A stretch of DNA of 9,027 bases, taken from the NCBI GenBank assembly GCA_947594675.1, contig CANQEF010000044.1, positions 1-9,027 of the forward strand. Direction: 5' to 3'. The position numbers were made by a program, and so were the translations under genes. Each line of letters begins with the position of its first letter. Within the stretch, counting starts at the first letter, position 1. Of this stretch, positions 6,801 through 9,027 are shown one piece after another. The notes under the pieces are model-generated. The model was given only the letters and a program-made list of their open reading frames with translations. It did not search any database and was not told where the DNA came from. Source of the stretch: an uncultured Bacilli bacterium (GTDB taxonomy: Bacteria > Bacillota_I > Bacilli_A > RF39 > UBA660).

Positions 6801-6822
6801 TATGATTTTATGATAAGATAAT
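6801..6822 (+). promoter_or_regulatory. Candidate -10 region for the hydrolase-murF operon
   Basis: The 66-base gap after the terminator should hold the operon's promoter. It contains two TATGAT hexamers (6801-6806 and 6809-6814, each one mismatch from TATAAT) and a GATAAT at 6817-6822. No convincing TTGACA-like -35 is present at the right distance, and the region is AT-rich enough to give such hexamers by chance. Confidence 0.3.
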
Positions 6823-6843
6823 AATAGAAATGAGGAACCTAGT

Positions 6844-7572
6844 ATGTTTGGGTATCAAGATATTCATATTCATTATAAATTTATAGATAATCATAGCAAA
6901 AAAACACTTGTTTATTTACATGGATGGGGACAAAATATCGAAATGATGGAACCGATTGCCAAGCCCTTTATGGAAAGTGAAAATGTCTTATTAATTGACT
7001 TACCTGGTTTTGGTAAATCTGGTGAACCAAAAAGCGTTTGGAGTTTAGAAGAATATGCCATTATGCTTCACGCTTTACTGGAAAAATTAAAAATAAAAAA
7101 GATTATTTTAATTGGTCATTCCTTTGGAGGAAAAATTGCTCTTTTCTACGCGGCTAAATATCCTGTAGAAAAACTTATCTTACTTGCGAGTCCCTATAAA
7201 GTAGCAATGCCCAATCCTTCTTTAAAAGTAAAACTATTAAAAAAGGCTGCTAAACTTCCGTTACTTAAAAATATCGCTGAAAAAATGAAAAAGAATATTG
7301 GTTCAGAAGATTATAAAAATGCCACTCCTAAAATGCGCGCCATTTTAGTAAAACATATTAATACCGATGCTACTTTAGAATGTCAAAAAATTAAATGTCC
7401 TACCATTCTAATTTGGGGGACAAAGGATACAGCAGTCCCTTTAAAGGATGCGTATGAACTAGAAAAATTAATCGACAATGCTGCTGTAATTGAATATCCC
7501 AATTGTACGCATTATGCTTATTTAGAAGATAAAATAAAAACCATTCAGATTATAAAATCGTTTATGGAGTAG
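6844..7572 (+). CDS. Alpha/beta-fold hydrolase
   Basis: A 242-residue cytoplasmic serine hydrolase with no signal peptide, the usual length for a compact alpha/beta hydrolase. The oxyanion-hole motif HGWG is at 26-29, after strand TLVYL, and IDLPGFGKS at 51-59 follows. The nucleophile elbow GHSFGG (91-96) places Ser93, the acid is Asp195 in WGTKD, and the histidine is His223 in NCTHYAYLED, so the triad looks complete. The lid region (about 120-175) is Lys-rich and helical. ATG at 6844 is supported by GAGGAA at 6832-6837 with a six-base spacer. The stop is 10 bases before the murF-type start, so the two genes are very likely co-transcribed. That suggests a role near cell-wall precursor metabolism, but the substrate cannot be told from sequence; esterase, lipase-like or C-C hydrolase activities are all open. 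Confidence 0.9.
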   Translation: MFGYQDIHIHYKFIDNHSKKTLVYLHGWGQNIEMMEPIAKPFMESENVLLIDLPGFGKSGEPKSVWSLEEYAIMLHALLEKLKIKKIILIGHSFGGKIALFYAAKYPVEKLILLASPYKVAMPNPSLKVKLLKKAAKLPLLKNIAEKMKKNIGSEDYKNATPKMRAILVKHINTDATLECQKIKCPTILIWGTKDTAVPLKDAYELEKLIDNAAVIEYPNCTHYAYLEDKIKTIQIIKSFME

Positions 7573-7576
7573 GAGG
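7571..7576 (+). promoter_or_regulatory. Ribosome binding site of the murF-type gene
   Basis: A consensus AGGAGG overlaps the last two bases of the hydrolase TAG stop and lies six bases before ATG at 7583. It fixes the start of the downstream gene, and so the presence of its N-terminal membrane segments. It also implies translational proximity of the two genes. Confidence 0.9.
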
Positions 7577-7582
7577 TCTTTT

Positions 7583-9027
7583 ATGAAGTATTATATTGCT
7601 AGTTTTGTTTTTTATAGTTTTTATTTAATATTAAAAACCAATAAATCCTTACAAATGTTGCAACAAAATCGTTATAATCGAGGAAATAAGTATTTAAAGT
7701 GGTTGAAAGAACATTTAAAAAAGCATTTTTTGACTATCGAACTTGGCTTTCTTTTGCTACCAATCTTTTTCTTCTTAAATGAAGTCGGCCGTTTTATCAT
7801 CATGAATGTCTTTTATGGTATTTGCTTTATGAGACTCTTTGATGAGCAACAAAAAGAACAAACAAAGATTCCTCTAAAATTTACAGGTCGAATAAAAAGA
7901 TTATATACAACAACCATTCTTCTTTATCTTATTGCTATTTTAATTGGTATTTTAGGAAAAGAATCCATTTGGACGTATTTTGGTTTATCAATCCTTTTAT
8001 ATCTTAATTCCCTAGTAGTTGTCTTAGCCAATCTTATTAATGCTCCAATCGAACATAGTATCAACAATCATTTTAAAAGAATGGCCATGCAAAAACTAAA
8101 AAGTTTATCCCATTTGGAAGTGATTGGCATTACCGGAAGTTATGGAAAAACAAGTAGTAAAAATATTTTAAATGATGTTTTAAATGTAAAATTTAATGCT
8201 TTAGCATCTCCGAAAAACTATAATACTCCAACCGGACTTATGATTACGGTAAATGAATATTTGGATAAATTTAATGATTACTTTATTGCAGAAATGGGAG
8301 CTTGTAAAACTAAAGAAATTCAAGAACTTTGTGATTTTGTCCATCCCAAATATGGGATTCTAACGAAAATTGGCGTTGCTCACTTAGAAACTTTTGGTTC
8401 TCAAGAAAATATTACCAAAACCAAGTTTGAGCTCATTGAATCTTTGCCAAAAGATGGAATTGGTATTTTAAATGCCGATGACCCATTGCAAGTCAATTAT
8501 GCTTTAAAAAACAATGTCAAGATTATATGGATTGGAATTGAAAATGTAGCGCAATCCAATATCTATGCCGATCATATAAAATTAAGCCCTGAAGGAACAA
8601 CGTTTGATTGTCACTTTAAAATGGAAGAGGATAAAGTCATAACCTTTTCTACAAAATTATTGGGAAAAGCCAATATTTATAATATTCTTGCTGCTATTGC
8701 CCTTGGTCATTCTCTTGGTTTAACAGATGAAGAATTAATATTAGGAGTAAAAAAAGTAAAACCCGTGGAACATCGTTTACAATTAAAAAAATATTACGAT
8801 ATGTATTTAATTGATGATGCCTATAACGCCAATCCAGATGGATGCAAAATGGCTTTAGATGTTTTAAATTTAATGAAAGGTGAAAAAATGGTGATTACTT
8901 CTGGAATGATAGAACTAGGAGAAAAAAGTGACGAATTAAATAAAAACCTAGGTGAAAAAATGGCGGAAGTCGCAGATAAAGTCATTTTAATTGGCAAAGA
9001 ACAAACTAAGCCAATTCAGGAAGGTTT
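7583..9027 (+). CDS. murF: MurF-type Mur ligase with N-terminal membrane domain (3' partial)
   Basis: Related to UDP-N-acetylmuramoyl-tripeptide:D-alanyl-D-alanine ligase, the ATP-dependent last cytoplasmic step of muropeptide synthesis. 481 complete codons are present and the frame runs off the window. Residues 1-17, about 50-87, 109-126 and 130-152 are hydrophobic and suggest four or five membrane spans. The Mur ligase core follows: P-loop GITGSYGKTSS (182-192, Lys189), KNYNTPTG (211-218), EMGA (237-240), GVAHLETFGS (264-273), Lys281 at the usual carbamylated-lysine position, NADDP (297-301), EHRLQL (396-401), DDAYNANP (411-418) and GMIELG (441-446). These match MurF better than MurC, D or E. 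The usual soluble N-domain that binds the UDP sugar is absent and replaced by the membrane region. Probably the last 60-90 residues are missing at the window edge. It may be the cell's main MurF or a paralogue acting at the membrane; the sequence does not decide. Confidence 0.88.
   Translation, partial: MKYYIASFVFYSFYLILKTNKSLQMLQQNRYNRGNKYLKWLKEHLKKHFLTIELGFLLLPIFFFLNEVGRFIIMNVFYGICFMRLFDEQQKEQTKIPLKFTGRIKRLYTTTILLYLIAILIGILGKESIWTYFGLSILLYLNSLVVVLANLINAPIEHSINNHFKRMAMQKLKSLSHLEVIGITGSYGKTSSKNILNDVLNVKFNALASPKNYNTPTGLMITVNEYLDKFNDYFIAEMGACKTKEIQELCDFVHPKYGILTKIGVAHLETFGSQENITKTKFELIESLPKDGIGILNADDPLQVNYALKNNVKIIWIGIENVAQSNIYADHIKLSPEGTTFDCHFKMEEDKVITFSTKLLGKANIYNILAAIALGHSLGLTDEELILGVKKVKPVEHRLQLKKYYDMYLIDDAYNANPDGCKMALDVLNLMKGEKMVITSGMIELGEKSDELNKNLGEKMAEVADKVILIGKEQTKPIQEG

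Overview
The window is AT-rich (by eye about 70% A+T) with strong Gram-positive-style Shine-Dalgarno sites, Gram-positive-like signal peptides and U-tract terminators. This fits a low-GC Bacillota lineage, perhaps an uncultured gut Bacilli or Mollicutes relative; that placement is inference. Tryptophan is TGG wherever I read it, and no complete gene contains an in-frame TGA, so nothing here demands a reassigned code. All genes are on the + strand.

Region 1 (4-5844, with a decayed tail to about 6126) is one giant secreted surface protein of 1946 residues. In order it has a signal peptide, an N-terminal domain, six repeats of about 150-175 residues that alternate between two subtypes (B-A-B-A-B-A), a Listeria-Bacteroides-type beta-grasp module, a mixed region, and two parallel-beta-helix-like modules. 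It has no LPXTG signal, membrane tail or other recognisable anchor. After its stop codon the same frame continues with protein-like sequence across two stops to a third at 6124-6126. A perfect 30-base palindrome follows 33 bases later. I read this as a C-terminus lost by mutation, with the original terminator still in place; stop readthrough is the less likely alternative.

Region 2 (6209-6777) is a small membrane-anchored exported protein with a thioredoxin-like fold. The first cysteine of the usual CxxC appears to be replaced. A good intrinsic terminator overlaps its stop codon.

Region 3 (6844 to the window end) is a tight two-gene operon. An alpha/beta hydrolase with a complete catalytic triad is followed 10 bases later by a MurF-type Mur ligase, which runs off the window. 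The ligase carries about 175 residues of membrane-spanning sequence where ordinary MurF has its soluble UDP-substrate-binding domain. This operon belongs to peptidoglycan precursor synthesis and is probably unrelated in function to the surface protein upstream.

The observations most worth a second look are the alternating repeat architecture, the in-frame continuation past the surface protein's stop, the membrane-domain MurF, and the altered active site of the thioredoxin-like protein.
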